Shown in pieces: positions 24,935-33,267 of a stretch of 64,000 bases of DNA. Numbering within the stretch: position 1 is the stretch's first letter; each line of letters starts with the position of its first letter. Origin of the DNA: Desulfobacillus sp041396245 (lineage in GTDB: Bacteria > Pseudomonadota > Gammaproteobacteria > Burkholderiales > Rhodocyclaceae); NCBI GenBank assembly GCA_041396245.1, contig JAWKYW010000003.1, positions 62,001 to 126,000 on the forward strand. Direction: 5' to 3'. The translations under genes were made by a program, and so were the position numbers. The notes under the pieces are model-generated. The model saw nothing but the letters and a program-made list of their open reading frames with translations, ran no database searches and was not told the origin of the DNA.

Positions 24935-24938
24935 CTCC
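24935..24938 (-). promoter_or_regulatory. Ribosome binding site that fixes the infC start
   Basis: GGAG on the minus strand stands nine bases before the ATC triplet, an ideal spacing. No in-frame ATG, GTG or TTG lies between it and the conserved N terminus of IF-3. Confidence 0.85.
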
Positions 24939-24951
24939 AAAAAATCAAAAA

Positions 24952-26868
24952 TCAGGCCGCCCCTGCCCGTGCATCGCGTTCTCGCGTCAGGCGTTCGACA
25001 AACGTCTCGAGGGACATCTGCCCGAGGTCCTGTCCGCCCCGGGCACGCACGGCGACCAACCCAGCAGCCTTCTCCTTGTCTCCGACAACGACCTGGTAAG
25101 GCAGCTTTTGCAAGCTATGTTCGCGTATTTTATAGCTAATTTTCTCATTACGCAAATCCGAGACGGCCCGCAGACCGGCCAAGCGTAGCTTTTCCGCAAC
25201 AGTTTCGGCGTATTCGGCCTGGTGCTCTGAAATATTCATGACGATCGCCTGGACCGGTGCCAGCCAGAGCGGAAACGCACCGGCATGATGCTCAATCAGA
25301 ATCCCGATGAAGCGTTCCATCGAACCGAGGATGGCCCGGTGCAGCATGACCGGCTGGCGCCGCGAGTTGTCTTCCGCCACGTACTCCGCGCCGAGTCGCC
25401 CCGGCAGCGAGAAGTCGAGTTGCAAGGTGCCGCATTGCCAGATGCGATTAAGGCAATCCTTCAGGGAGAATTCGATCTTCGGCCCATAGAAGGCGCCCTC
25501 GCCCGGCTGCAGGTCGTATTTCAGGTTCTTGGCATCCAGCGCCTGCGCCAGCGCGGTCTCGGCCCGGTCCCAGGTTTCGTCCGAGCCGATGCGCTTTTCC
25601 GGCCGTGTGGACAGCTTGACGAGGATGTCGCTGAAACCAAAATCCGCATACACCTCGCGCAGAAGGTCGATGAAGGCCGCCGACTCGGACAGGATCTGCT
25701 CTTCGGTACAGAAGATGTGCGCGTCGTCCTGGACGAAACCGCGCACGCGCATGATGCCGTGCAGCGCCCCGGAAGGCTCGTTGCGGTGGCAGGAACCGAA
25801 CTCGGCCAGGCGCAAGGGCAAATCGCGATAGCTCTTGATGCCCTGGTTGAAGATCTGCACGTGACCGGGGCAATTCATCGGCTTGACCGCGTAATCGCGC
25901 TCCTCCGCCTTGGTGGTGAACATGTGCTCGGCGTAGTTTTCCCAGTGGCCGGACTTCTCCCACAGCACGCGATCCATCACCTGCGGCGTACGCACTTCCT
26001 GGTAGCCGTTGGCGGAAAGCAGCCGGCGCATGTACTGCTCAACCTCCTGCCAGATCACCCAGCCCCTGGGGTGCCAGAACACCATGCCGGGGGCTTCGTC
26101 CTGCAGATGGAAAAGGTCCAACTGCCGGCCGAGCTTGCGGTGATCGCGCTTTTCCGCCTCTTCCAGCATGTGCAGGTAGGCCGCCAGTTCATCCTTCTTC
26201 GCCCAGGCGGTGCCGTAGATGCGCTGGAGCATCTCGTTGCGTGAATCGCCGCGCCAGTAGGCGCCGGCCACCTTCATCAGCTTGAAGACCTTCAGCTTTC
26301 CTGTGGAGGGAACGTGCGGACCGCGGCACAGATCGACAAAATCGCCTTCGCGATAGAGCGAAACATCCTGGTCGGCCGGGATCGAGGCGATGATCTCGGC
26401 CTTGTAGTGCTCGCCGATGGACTTGAAGAATTCAACCGCCCTGTCGCGTGGCCAGACGTCGCGCACGACGGGAAAATTCTTCCCGGCCAGTTCGGCCATG
26501 CGCACTTCGATTTTGGCCAGGTCTTCCGGGGTGAAGGGCCGCTTGTAGGAAAAATCGTAGTAGAAACCGTTCTCGATCACCGGGCCGATGGTGACCTGCG
26601 CTTCGGGAAAAAGCTCCTTTACCGCATACGCCAGCAAGTGCGCGGTTGAATGGCGCAGAACGTCGAGGCCCTCGGGATCCTTGTCGGTGACGATGGCCAG
26701 CGCGCAGTCCTGCTCGATGCGGTAACTGGTGTCGACCAGCCTGCCATCCACCTTCCCCGCCAGTGCGGCCTTGGCCAGGCTCGCGCCGATCGAAGCCGCC
26801 ACCTCCGCGACCGTAACTGGTTGCGCGAATTCCCTCGTCGATCCATCCGGCAGCGTGATTAACGGCAT
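24952..26868 (-). CDS. thrS: Threonine-tRNA ligase
   Basis: The 638-residue enzyme has a TGS domain (MPLITLPDGSTREFAQPVTVAEVAASIG, residues 1-60) and an editing SAD domain with HSTAHLLAYAVKELFP (about 73-88). The class II catalytic core follows, with motif 2 (MNCPGHVQIFNQGIKSYRDLPLRLAEFGSCHRNEPSGALHG, about 335-375), the zinc Cys in MNCPG and motif 3 (VMLHRAILGSMERFIGILIEHHAG). A C-terminal anticodon-binding domain ends the protein. It heads thrS-infC-rpmI-rplT. Its upstream gap carries heptamer repeats. Confidence 0.98.
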   Translation of the reverse strand: MPLITLPDGSTREFAQPVTVAEVAASIGASLAKAALAGKVDGRLVDTSYRIEQDCALAIVTDKDPEGLDVLRHSTAHLLAYAVKELFPEAQVTIGPVIENGFYYDFSYKRPFTPEDLAKIEVRMAELAGKNFPVVRDVWPRDRAVEFFKSIGEHYKAEIIASIPADQDVSLYREGDFVDLCRGPHVPSTGKLKVFKLMKVAGAYWRGDSRNEMLQRIYGTAWAKKDELAAYLHMLEEAEKRDHRKLGRQLDLFHLQDEAPGMVFWHPRGWVIWQEVEQYMRRLLSANGYQEVRTPQVMDRVLWEKSGHWENYAEHMFTTKAEERDYAVKPMNCPGHVQIFNQGIKSYRDLPLRLAEFGSCHRNEPSGALHGIMRVRGFVQDDAHIFCTEEQILSESAAFIDLLREVYADFGFSDILVKLSTRPEKRIGSDETWDRAETALAQALDAKNLKYDLQPGEGAFYGPKIEFSLKDCLNRIWQCGTLQLDFSLPGRLGAEYVAEDNSRRQPVMLHRAILGSMERFIGILIEHHAGAFPLWLAPVQAIVMNISEHQAEYAETVAEKLRLAGLRAVSDLRNEKISYKIREHSLQKLPYQVVVGDKEKAAGLVAVRARGGQDLGQMSLETFVERLTRERDARAGAA

Positions 26869-26908
26869 GTCATGACGCCCAAAACAAAGAAGTCAGGAAC
26901 CGGGAAAC

Positions 26909-26943
26909 CGCTGATCCCTGATCCCTGACCTCTGATTCCTGAA
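26909..26943 (-). repeat. Heptamer tandem repeat upstream of thrS
   Basis: On the minus strand, five consecutive 7-base units fit the pattern NTCAGNN, with consensus ATCAGGG. They lie in the 78-base gap between tRNA-Val and thrS, so any readthrough transcript carries them in the thrS leader. Units are imperfect, so this is an old or degenerating array. Confidence 0.85.
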
Positions 26944-26946
26944 TAC

Positions 26947-27023
26947 TGGTAGGCGCGATAGGACTCGAACCTACGACCCCCACCATGTCAAGGTGGTGCT
27001 CTAACCAGCTGAGCTACGCGCCT
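26947..27023 (-). tRNA. tRNA-Val (anticodon GAC)
   Basis: Seventy-seven nucleotides with encoded CCA. The acceptor stem is AGGCGCG/CGCGCCT and the anticodon stem is CCACC/GGTGG around TTGACAT. It lies between dnaQ and thrS on the same strand. In E. coli a tRNA also follows dnaQ. Confidence 0.97.
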
Positions 27024-27077
27024 GCAAGGTGTGCATTGTAGCGGAAACCGCATCCATTTCAAAATCCCTGGCGCCCT

Positions 27078-27782
27078 TCAGGCTTCGGACAGGGGCCACA
27101 CGCAGTTGCCCCCGCTTTCCTTGCCGATTTCGGCAATCACGCGCTCATGTTCCGCCAGTTCCCCCGGTGTCGCGCGCAGCACGCGCAGGCGGGGGGACTC
27201 GGCCGGCAAGCCGGCAGGATCAAGGGCGGACGCCGGTGCGGCCTCCAGGTCCATGATCAGGCTTTCCTGGCCGCGCGTCATGGCCAGATAGACTTCCGCC
27301 AGCAACTCGGCATCCAGCAGGGCCCCATGCAGCGCCCGGCCGGAATGGTCGATGGCGTAGCGCTCGCACAGTGCATCCAGCGAGTTCCTCCGGCCGGGGT
27401 GAAGTTCCCGGGCCATCTTCAGGGTGTCCACCACCCCCATGCAAGCGTATTCCAGGAGAGGTTTCTGCAGCAGGGCCAGTTCGTTATCGAGAAAGCCGAC
27501 GTCGAAGGCTGCGTTGTGGATGACCAGCTCAGCCCCCCGGATGAAGTCGAGAAACTCTGCGACGATCTCGCCGAAACGGGGCTTGTCCTGCAGGAACTCG
27601 TTGGACAGGCCATGCACCGCCAGCGCGCCCGCCTCCACCTCGCGCTCCGGGTTGAGATAGCGATGAAAGCGCTGTCCGGTCAGTTTGCGATTGAGCAGTT
27701 CGACGCAGCCGATTTCGATGATGCGATCCCCCAGCCGAAAATCGAGCCCGGTGGTTTCCGTGTCGAGAATAACTTGCCTCAA
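27078..27782 (-). CDS. dnaQ: DNA polymerase III epsilon subunit (3'-5' proofreading exonuclease)
   Basis: The 234-residue protein starts at TTG, giving (M)RQVILDTETTGLDFRLGDRIIEIGCVEL with ExoI motif DTETTG. ExoII is FVIHNAAFDVGFLDNEL-like (LVIHNAAFDVGFLDNELALL, about 92-110) and ExoIII includes HGALLDAELLAEVYLAMT with its conserved His-Asp (about 160-177). The C-terminal tail binds the polymerase alpha subunit. The TTG overlaps the rnhA stop as TTGA, and no ATG is available in the right place. The neighbours match the E. coli gloB-yafS-rnhA-dnaQ order. Confidence 0.95.
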   Translation of the reverse strand: MRQVILDTETTGLDFRLGDRIIEIGCVELLNRKLTGQRFHRYLNPEREVEAGALAVHGLSNEFLQDKPRFGEIVAEFLDFIRGAELVIHNAAFDVGFLDNELALLQKPLLEYACMGVVDTLKMARELHPGRRNSLDALCERYAIDHSGRALHGALLDAELLAEVYLAMTRGQESLIMDLEAAPASALDPAGLPAESPRLRVLRATPGELAEHERVIAEIGKESGGNCVWPLSEA

Positions 27783-28237
27783 GCGTGCCTGCCTTTCAAG
27801 GTTTCGATGCCCCGGCGCGCCAGCGCGTCGGCGCGCTCGTTCTCGGCGTGCCCGGCATGGCCCTTGACCCAGCGCCACTCGATCCTGTGGCGGGAGGCGA
27901 GATCGTCGAGTTCCCGCCACAACTCGGCATTCTTAACGGGTTGCCTGCCGGCGGTGCGCCAGCCGCGCTTTTTCCAGGCGTGGATCCACTCGCTGATGCC
28001 CTTCTGGACATACTGCGAATCGGTATGCACGCGCGCCTTCACCGGCCGCTTGAGCGCTTCCAGGGCGCGGATCACGGCCGTCAGCTCCATGCGGTTATTG
28101 GTGGTGTCGGCCTCGCCGCCATAGAGTTCCTTTTCGTGTCCGCCCATCCGCATCAGCACGCCCCAGCCGCCCGGACCCGGATTTCCGCTGCAGGCCCCAT
28201 CCGTGAATATCTCCACGATATCCGCGTCGGATTTCAC
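27779..28237 (-). CDS. rnhA: Ribonuclease HI
   Basis: RNase HI degrades RNA in RNA-DNA hybrids. The 152-residue protein starts at GTG, (M)KSDADIVEIFTDGACSGNPGPGGWGVLM. The catalytic carboxylates are in FTDGAC (Asp), NNRMELTA (Glu), VHTDSQYV (Asp) and NERADALA (Asp), with KGHAGHAENERAD as the family's C-terminal motif. The GTG overlaps the stop of the upstream methyltransferase gene as GTGA, and its own stop overlaps dnaQ, so three genes are coupled in series. A longer open frame upstream lies inside the methyltransferase gene. Confidence 0.96.
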   Translation of the reverse strand: MKSDADIVEIFTDGACSGNPGPGGWGVLMRMGGHEKELYGGEADTTNNRMELTAVIRALEALKRPVKARVHTDSQYVQKGISEWIHAWKKRGWRTAGRQPVKNAELWRELDDLASRHRIEWRWVKGHAGHAENERADALARRGIETLKGRHA

Positions 28238-28980
28238 TGGCCGTCCTTGTGCATTCTCTGCACTGCCGGCGCCAGCGCCTTGGCACGCGCCTTGCGATCG
28301 TGCCACGCCGGCGTCAGCAGACGCAAGCCATGCTGGCGCTTGATTCCCTGCAGGAGGTACACCGCCCCGGCGATCGGCCACCAGCGGTCGCCGGCCAGTT
28401 CCATGAAATGCCAACGACGCAGCCATTTTTCCTGGATAACAGCCGGAGAATAGCGTCCGAAACAGCCGGCCTGGGTCTCGAAGCTCAGCAGGGTCAGGAG
28501 ATCCTTGAGTCGGCGCACGCTGAAGTACTGACCTTGCCAGGGAAAGGCTGAACCGCGTCCCGCCAGGCGTCGCTTGATGCCCCAGAGACTGAACGGGTTG
28601 AAGCCGGAGATCAGCACCTGCCCCTCGGGAACCAGCACGCGCTCGACCTCGCGCAGGATCTGGTGCGGGTCGGCGGCGAACTCCAGGACATGCGGCAGAA
28701 CGACCAGGTCGATGCTGTTGCCCGCCAGGGGGAGATGATGGGCATCGCCCAGCACGCAGGCCGGCGGGATCGCGTCATAGACGAAGCGCAACGGCATGCG
28801 ATTGGCGCGCAGGCAGTCGCATTGCGGCAGACCGATCTGCACGGCATTGAAGCCGAAAATGTCGGCCACCATCTGATCGAAGCGGGCCTGTTCCCATTCA
28901 AGGATGTACTTGCCCTGGGGGGTCTGCAGCCAGGCGTCCCGGCGGGACTTGTTCCGCTCCTCGATTGCTGGATTTGACAT
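28234..28980 (-). CDS. SAM-dependent methyltransferase (YafS-like)
   Basis: The 248-residue class I methyltransferase has a degenerate glycine-rich loop but a recognisable core: PPACVLGDAHHLPLAGNSIDLVVLPHVLEFAADPHQILREVERVLVPEGQVLISGFNPFSLWG, residues 70-132. The C-terminal part (KDLLTLLSFETQAGCFGRYSP) is typical of YafS relatives. Position between gloB and rnhA matches E. coli yafS, whose substrate is not known to me. It is divergent from gloB by about 25 bases and overlaps rnhA by GTGA. Confidence 0.85.
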   Translation of the reverse strand: MSNPAIEERNKSRRDAWLQTPQGKYILEWEQARFDQMVADIFGFNAVQIGLPQCDCLRANRMPLRFVYDAIPPACVLGDAHHLPLAGNSIDLVVLPHVLEFAADPHQILREVERVLVPEGQVLISGFNPFSLWGIKRRLAGRGSAFPWQGQYFSVRRLKDLLTLLSFETQAGCFGRYSPAVIQEKWLRRWHFMELAGDRWWPIAGAVYLLQGIKRQHGLRLLTPAWHDRKARAKALAPAVQRMHKDGQ

Positions 28981-29007
28981 TTCGCTCCGATGTCAGAGAA
29001 TCACGGC

Positions 29008-29772
29008 ATGGACATCCAGCCCCTGCACGCTTTCGAGGACAATTATATCTGGCTGCTGAGCGAGGGGCGCCATGTTGTGGCGATCGACCCCGGCGATGCG
29101 ACGCCGGTGCTGCACTATCTGGAGGAACAGGGCGCCAGCCTCGCCGCCATCCTGCTCACGCATCATCACGGCGACCATACCGGCGGCGTCGGCGACCTGC
29201 TCAGCCGATACCCGGTGCCGGTTTTCGGCCCCGCCGGCGAAGATATCCCCGGCGTGAGCGTGCCGTTGCAGGAGGGCGATACCGTTCGCCTGCCGCAGCT
29301 GCAAGTCAGCTTCCAGGTCATCGACGTACCCGGCCATACCCGTGGCCATATTGCCTATTACGGCCACGGCGCGCTGTTCTGCGGCGACACGCTCTTCGCC
29401 TGCGGCTGCGGCCGGCTGTTCGAGGGAACGGCGGAGCAAATGTGGGCTTCGCTGTGCAAGCTGGCCGCCCTGCCGGGCGACACGCGGGTGTACTGTGCCC
29501 ACGAATATACCCAGACCAACATCCGCTTCGCCCTCGCCGTGGAACCCGGCAACGCCGCCCTGCAGGCGCGCGCCGGGCGGGTGGCGCAACTGCGCGCCGA
29601 CGGCCGGCCGACGGTTCCCTTCCTGCTGATGGAGGAACAGGAGACAAATCCCTTCCTGCGCAGCCCGCAAGCGGAAGTGGCCGCATCGGCCGAGCGCCGC
29701 TGCGGCGCCAGATTGCACGCGGCGGTCGAGGTCTTTGCCGCACTGCGCGAGTGGCGCAACGGCTTTCGCTAG
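29008..29772 (+). CDS. gloB: Hydroxyacylglutathione hydrolase (glyoxalase II)
   Basis: GloB hydrolyses S-D-lactoylglutathione to D-lactate and glutathione, completing methylglyoxal detoxification. The 254-residue protein has the THHHGDHTGG zinc motif (about residues 47-56), VIDVPGHTRGHIAYYG, ALFCGDTLFACGCGRLFEGT with the bridging Asp, and CAHEYTQTNIRFA. The C-terminal glutathione-binding helical part (FLRSPQ near residue 220) is present. ATG 29008 gives MDIQPLHAFEDNYIWLL, the normal GloB N terminus; an in-frame ATG at 28990 is an alternative. mltD follows, as in E. coli in the reverse order. Confidence 0.96.
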   Translation: MDIQPLHAFEDNYIWLLSEGRHVVAIDPGDATPVLHYLEEQGASLAAILLTHHHGDHTGGVGDLLSRYPVPVFGPAGEDIPGVSVPLQEGDTVRLPQLQVSFQVIDVPGHTRGHIAYYGHGALFCGDTLFACGCGRLFEGTAEQMWASLCKLAALPGDTRVYCAHEYTQTNIRFALAVEPGNAALQARAGRVAQLRADGRPTVPFLLMEEQETNPFLRSPQAEVAASAERRCGARLHAAVEVFAALREWRNGFR

Positions 29773-29870
29773 AGCCCGCGATCCCTCGTTAAGTCGGCGG
29801 TGTCGCCCGCCTGCAAATTGACGACCGCAGCAGCCGACGTTAGCATTGGGCTTTCGCATCGCTTGGCTCA

Positions 29871-31247
29871 ATGTTCAAATACCCGCCCGCTCTGCCGGGG
29901 TTTCTCGCCTGCTTCGCTTTCTGTCTGTTTTCAGCTGTTGCCGCCGCCTCGGAGGCGGGTGTTCCGCCCGGTTCCGCTTCCGCCCCTGCCGTCGTCAACG
30001 GGCCTGGCTCCGAGCCTGCCATCGACCCCGACCCGATCATCGAATTGCCTGAAGACTCGCCACCCCTGGCAATGATCGACCTGACCCTGCCTCCCGACGA
30101 TTTGTGGGACCGCATCCGCAACGGCTATGGCATGCCCGACATCGACAGCCCCCTCGTGCAGCAGCAGCAGGCCTGGTATCTCGCCCATCCGGACTACCTG
30201 CGCCGCGTCGTCGAGCGCAGCCGCCGCTACATGCACCACATCGTCGTGGAGCTGGAAAAGCGCGGCATGCCCACCGAACTGGCCTTGCTGCCGATCGTCG
30301 AGAGCGCCTACAACCCGATGGCCTACTCGCGCTCCCATGCTTCAGGCATGTGGCAATTCATCCCCTCCACGGGCAAGACCTATCAGCTCGACCAGAACTG
30401 GTGGATGGACCAGCGTCGCGACATCATCGCTTCCACCAGCGCGGCACTGGAATACCTGCAATCGATCTACGACATGCATGGCGACTGGCACCTGGCGCTG
30501 GCCTCTTACAACTGGGGCGAGAACGCGGTGGCGCGCGCCATCGAAAAGAACCGCGCCGAGGATCTGCCGACCGACTACCTGAGCCTGTCCATGCCCGAGG
30601 AAACGCGCCTGTACGTGCCCAAGCTGCAGGCCCTCAAGAACATCGTTGCCCGCCCGGAGCTGTTCAACTTCAGCCTGGATCCGATTCCCAACAAGCCCTA
30701 CTTCCGGACCGTCGAGGTCTCCGCCCATATGGACGTGGCCATTGCGGCACGCCTGGCGGAGATGACCGTCGAGGAATTTCTGGCGCTCAACCCGGCCTAC
30801 AACCGCCCGGTCATCCCGGACAAGGAAGGGGTCAGCATCGTGTTGCCGTCGGAACAGGTCGACACCTTCGTCTCGAATCTCGAATCGCACGACAAGCCGC
30901 TGACGAACTGGCAGGCTTATACCCTCAGGAAGGGTGAAAACCTGAAAGGTGTCGCCAAGAAACACGGCCTGACGCTGGCACGCCTGCGGCAGATCAATGG
31001 CATCAACGCAAGAATGCGCATCCGGCCGGGCCACACCCTGCTGGTACCGGCAAAGGGAAATTCGGCGACAGACGACCTGCTCTCCGTCAACCTGCCCGTG
31101 GCCAAGCCGAAGATACGCAAGAAGCGGTACGCCAAGCGCGGCAAGAAGGGAGCGACAAAGGGCGGCAGGAAAGCCGTTTCCGCCAAGAAGACCAGTTCGA
31201 CGGCAAAGAAGAAACCCGCCAGAAAGCAGGCGAAGCAGAAGAAATGA
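29871..31247 (+). CDS. mltD: MltD-type lytic transglycosylase with LysM domain and Lys-rich tail
   Basis: The 458-residue protein has a signal peptide (MFKYPPALPGFLACFAFCLFSAVAAAS). An SLT catalytic domain at about residues 115-270 carries the catalytic Glu in ALLPIVESAYNPMAYSRSHASGMWQFIPSTGKTY (Glu about 144). A LysM domain near residues 345-392 (YTLRKGENLKGVAKKHGLTLARLRQINGI) binds peptidoglycan. It ends in a strongly basic tail of about 45 residues rich in KKxxAK, unusual for E. coli MltD, which could bind anionic cell-wall polymers. There is one LysM where E. coli MltD has two. It converges on the Yej-type transporter genes with a 13-base gap. Confidence 0.9.
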   Translation: MFKYPPALPGFLACFAFCLFSAVAAASEAGVPPGSASAPAVVNGPGSEPAIDPDPIIELPEDSPPLAMIDLTLPPDDLWDRIRNGYGMPDIDSPLVQQQQAWYLAHPDYLRRVVERSRRYMHHIVVELEKRGMPTELALLPIVESAYNPMAYSRSHASGMWQFIPSTGKTYQLDQNWWMDQRRDIIASTSAALEYLQSIYDMHGDWHLALASYNWGENAVARAIEKNRAEDLPTDYLSLSMPEETRLYVPKLQALKNIVARPELFNFSLDPIPNKPYFRTVEVSAHMDVAIAARLAEMTVEEFLALNPAYNRPVIPDKEGVSIVLPSEQVDTFVSNLESHDKPLTNWQAYTLRKGENLKGVAKKHGLTLARLRQINGINARMRIRPGHTLLVPAKGNSATDDLLSVNLPVAKPKIRKKRYAKRGKKGATKGGRKAVSAKKTSSTAKKKPARKQAKQKK

Positions 31248-31260
31248 GGCCTGCCGCCGT

Positions 31261-33267
31261 CTATCGGTAAAGAAAACAGCGCACGCTGCGCCCGTCGCCG
31301 AGCAGGGTTTCGGCGGGATAGGCGGCCGCGCACTCGGGCATTGCCTGCGGGCAGCGCGGATGGAAATGGCAGCCTGCGGGCGGACGGGCGGGAGACGGCA
31401 TGTCTCCGCCGAGGACGATGACCGGGCGGCCCTCCGCCGCGTCGATGCGCGGCACGGCGGAAAGCAAGGCCTGCGTGTAGGGATGCTTCGGATCGCCCAG
31501 GATGTCCGCCGTCCCGCCCCGCTCGACGATGCGTCCGAGATACATCACCGCCACCTCGTGGGCCAGATACTCGACCACCGCTATGTTGTGGGTGATGAAC
31601 AGGTAGGCGAGCCCGAAAGAAGCCTGCAGGTCTTTGAGCAGGTTGAGGATCTGCGCCTGGACGGAAACGTCGAGGGCGCTGGTCGGCTCGTCGCAGACCA
31701 GCAGACGCGGCTCGACCGCCAGGGCACGGGCAATGGCGATGCGCTGCCGCTGTCCGCCGGAAAACTCGTGCGGATAGCGTCCGCGCATGTCGGCGGCGAG
31801 GCCGACCCGCTCGAGCAGCGCGCCGGTCCGGCGTTCCCGCGATTCCGGAGGGAACCGGTCGCCCACGGCGGCCATGCCCTCCTCGATGATGTCGCCGACG
31901 CGCATGCGCGGGTCGAGCGAAGCATAGGGGTCCTGAAACACGATCTGCATGGCGCTGCGCAGGCGGCGCAGACGCGCGGCGGGCAGCGCGGTCAACTCCT
32001 CTCCTTCGAAGCGCACGCTGCCGCCGCTCGGCTTGAGCAGCTGCAGGATGGCCTTGCCGGCGGTGGTCTTGCCGCAGCCGGATTCGCCCACCAGCGCCAG
32101 CGTGCGGCCGAAAGTCAGTCCCAGCGAGACGCCGTCGACGGCCCTGACCTGGCCGACGACCCGCTTGAAGACGCCCTTGCGAATGGGGAAGTGCACCTTC
32201 AGGTCATTGACCTCGAGAAGCGGCGTTTCGACTTTTGGCACCGCGTGCAGCGGCGCCGGGTCAGACGGCTGCGCCTCGGCGGGCGCGCCGCGACCGCCGT
32301 CCGCCGCCGGATCGTAGAGGTGGCAACGCACCGCATGGCCCGCGGCGGCCTCGTACCAGGACGGGATCTCGTTCCGGCAGCGCGCCCATGCGTTCGGGCA
32401 ACGTTCGGCGAAGCGGCAGCCGGTGAAGACCGTCGTCAGCGGCGGGACGCTGCCCGGAATGGTTTCCAGAACGCCGTCGCGCCGCGCCGGTCGCGGCAGC
32501 GCGGCGAACAGCTTGCGCGAATAGGGGTGGCGGGCATCGGAAAAAAAGGATTGCCGCCCGGCAACTTCGACCAGCTCGCCCGCATACATGACGCCGACCC
32601 GCTGCGCCAGTTGCGCGACGATGCCCAGGTCATGGGTGATGAGGAGCATGCCCATGCCGCGACTGCGCTGCAGCTGGCCGAGCAGATCGAGCACCTGCGC
32701 CTGGATGGTAACGTCGAGCGCGGTGGTCGGCTCGTCGGCGATCAGCAGGTCGGGGTTGCCGGCCAGCGCCATGGCGATCATGACGCGCTGCTTCATGCCG
32801 CCGGAGAGCTGGAAGGGATATTCATCAAGCCGTCGCGCCGGGTCGGGAATGCCGACCGATTCGATCAGCTCCCGCGCACGCCGGCGCGCGGCACCCCGCG
32901 GCAGCGCGCCATGCCGCGCCAGCACCTCGACGATCTGCTGGCCGACGCTGAGGACCGGATTGAGGCTGGTGGCCGGCTCCTGGAAGATCATCGCCATCTC
33001 TCGGCCGCGCACATCCCGCATCTCCGACTCCGAGAGCGACAGCAGGTCGCGTCCGCCCAGGAGCACGCGTCCGCCGACGATGGCGCCGGCGTCCGGCAGC
33101 AGGCGCATCAGCGAGAGGGCTGTCATGGACTTGCCGCAGCCGGACTCGCCGAGCAGGGCGAAGGTCTCCCCCCGGGCGACCTCGAACGACACGTCGTCCA
33201 CCGCACGCACCGGGCCCGCGTCGCTGGCGAGAGCGGTTCGCAGGGATTCGATTCTGAGCAGGCTCAT
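31261..33267 (-). CDS. Oligopeptide/microcin-C type ABC transporter, double ATPase (YejF-like)
   Basis: The 668-residue protein joins two ATPase domains. Domain 1 has Walker A GESGCGKSMTALSLMR (about 40-55), signature LSGGMKQRVMIAMAL and Walker B LLIADEPTTALD. Domain 2 has GESGCGKTTAGKAILQ (about 395), FSGGQRQRIAIARAL and LLVCDEPTSALD. Each is followed by an oligopeptide-binding C-terminal segment with Cys-rich GCRFAERCPNAWARC and GCHFHPRCPQAMPEC, motifs of oligopeptide transporter ATPases. Start is ATG 33267, overlapping the permease stop. E. coli YejF has the same two-domain layout. Confidence 0.93.
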   Translation of the reverse strand: MSLLRIESLRTALASDAGPVRAVDDVSFEVARGETFALLGESGCGKSMTALSLMRLLPDAGAIVGGRVLLGGRDLLSLSESEMRDVRGREMAMIFQEPATSLNPVLSVGQQIVEVLARHGALPRGAARRRARELIESVGIPDPARRLDEYPFQLSGGMKQRVMIAMALAGNPDLLIADEPTTALDVTIQAQVLDLLGQLQRSRGMGMLLITHDLGIVAQLAQRVGVMYAGELVEVAGRQSFFSDARHPYSRKLFAALPRPARRDGVLETIPGSVPPLTTVFTGCRFAERCPNAWARCRNEIPSWYEAAAGHAVRCHLYDPAADGGRGAPAEAQPSDPAPLHAVPKVETPLLEVNDLKVHFPIRKGVFKRVVGQVRAVDGVSLGLTFGRTLALVGESGCGKTTAGKAILQLLKPSGGSVRFEGEELTALPAARLRRLRSAMQIVFQDPYASLDPRMRVGDIIEEGMAAVGDRFPPESRERRTGALLERVGLAADMRGRYPHEFSGGQRQRIAIARALAVEPRLLVCDEPTSALDVSVQAQILNLLKDLQASFGLAYLFITHNIAVVEYLAHEVAVMYLGRIVERGGTADILGDPKHPYTQALLSAVPRIDAAEGRPVIVLGGDMPSPARPPAGCHFHPRCPQAMPECAAAYPAETLLGDGRSVRCFLYR

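Noticed and set aside
30997..31247. A frameshift in the Lys-rich end of mltD
   Set aside because: The KKxxAK tail is unusual, but the frame is continuous from the LysM domain to the stop and codon use stays similar.
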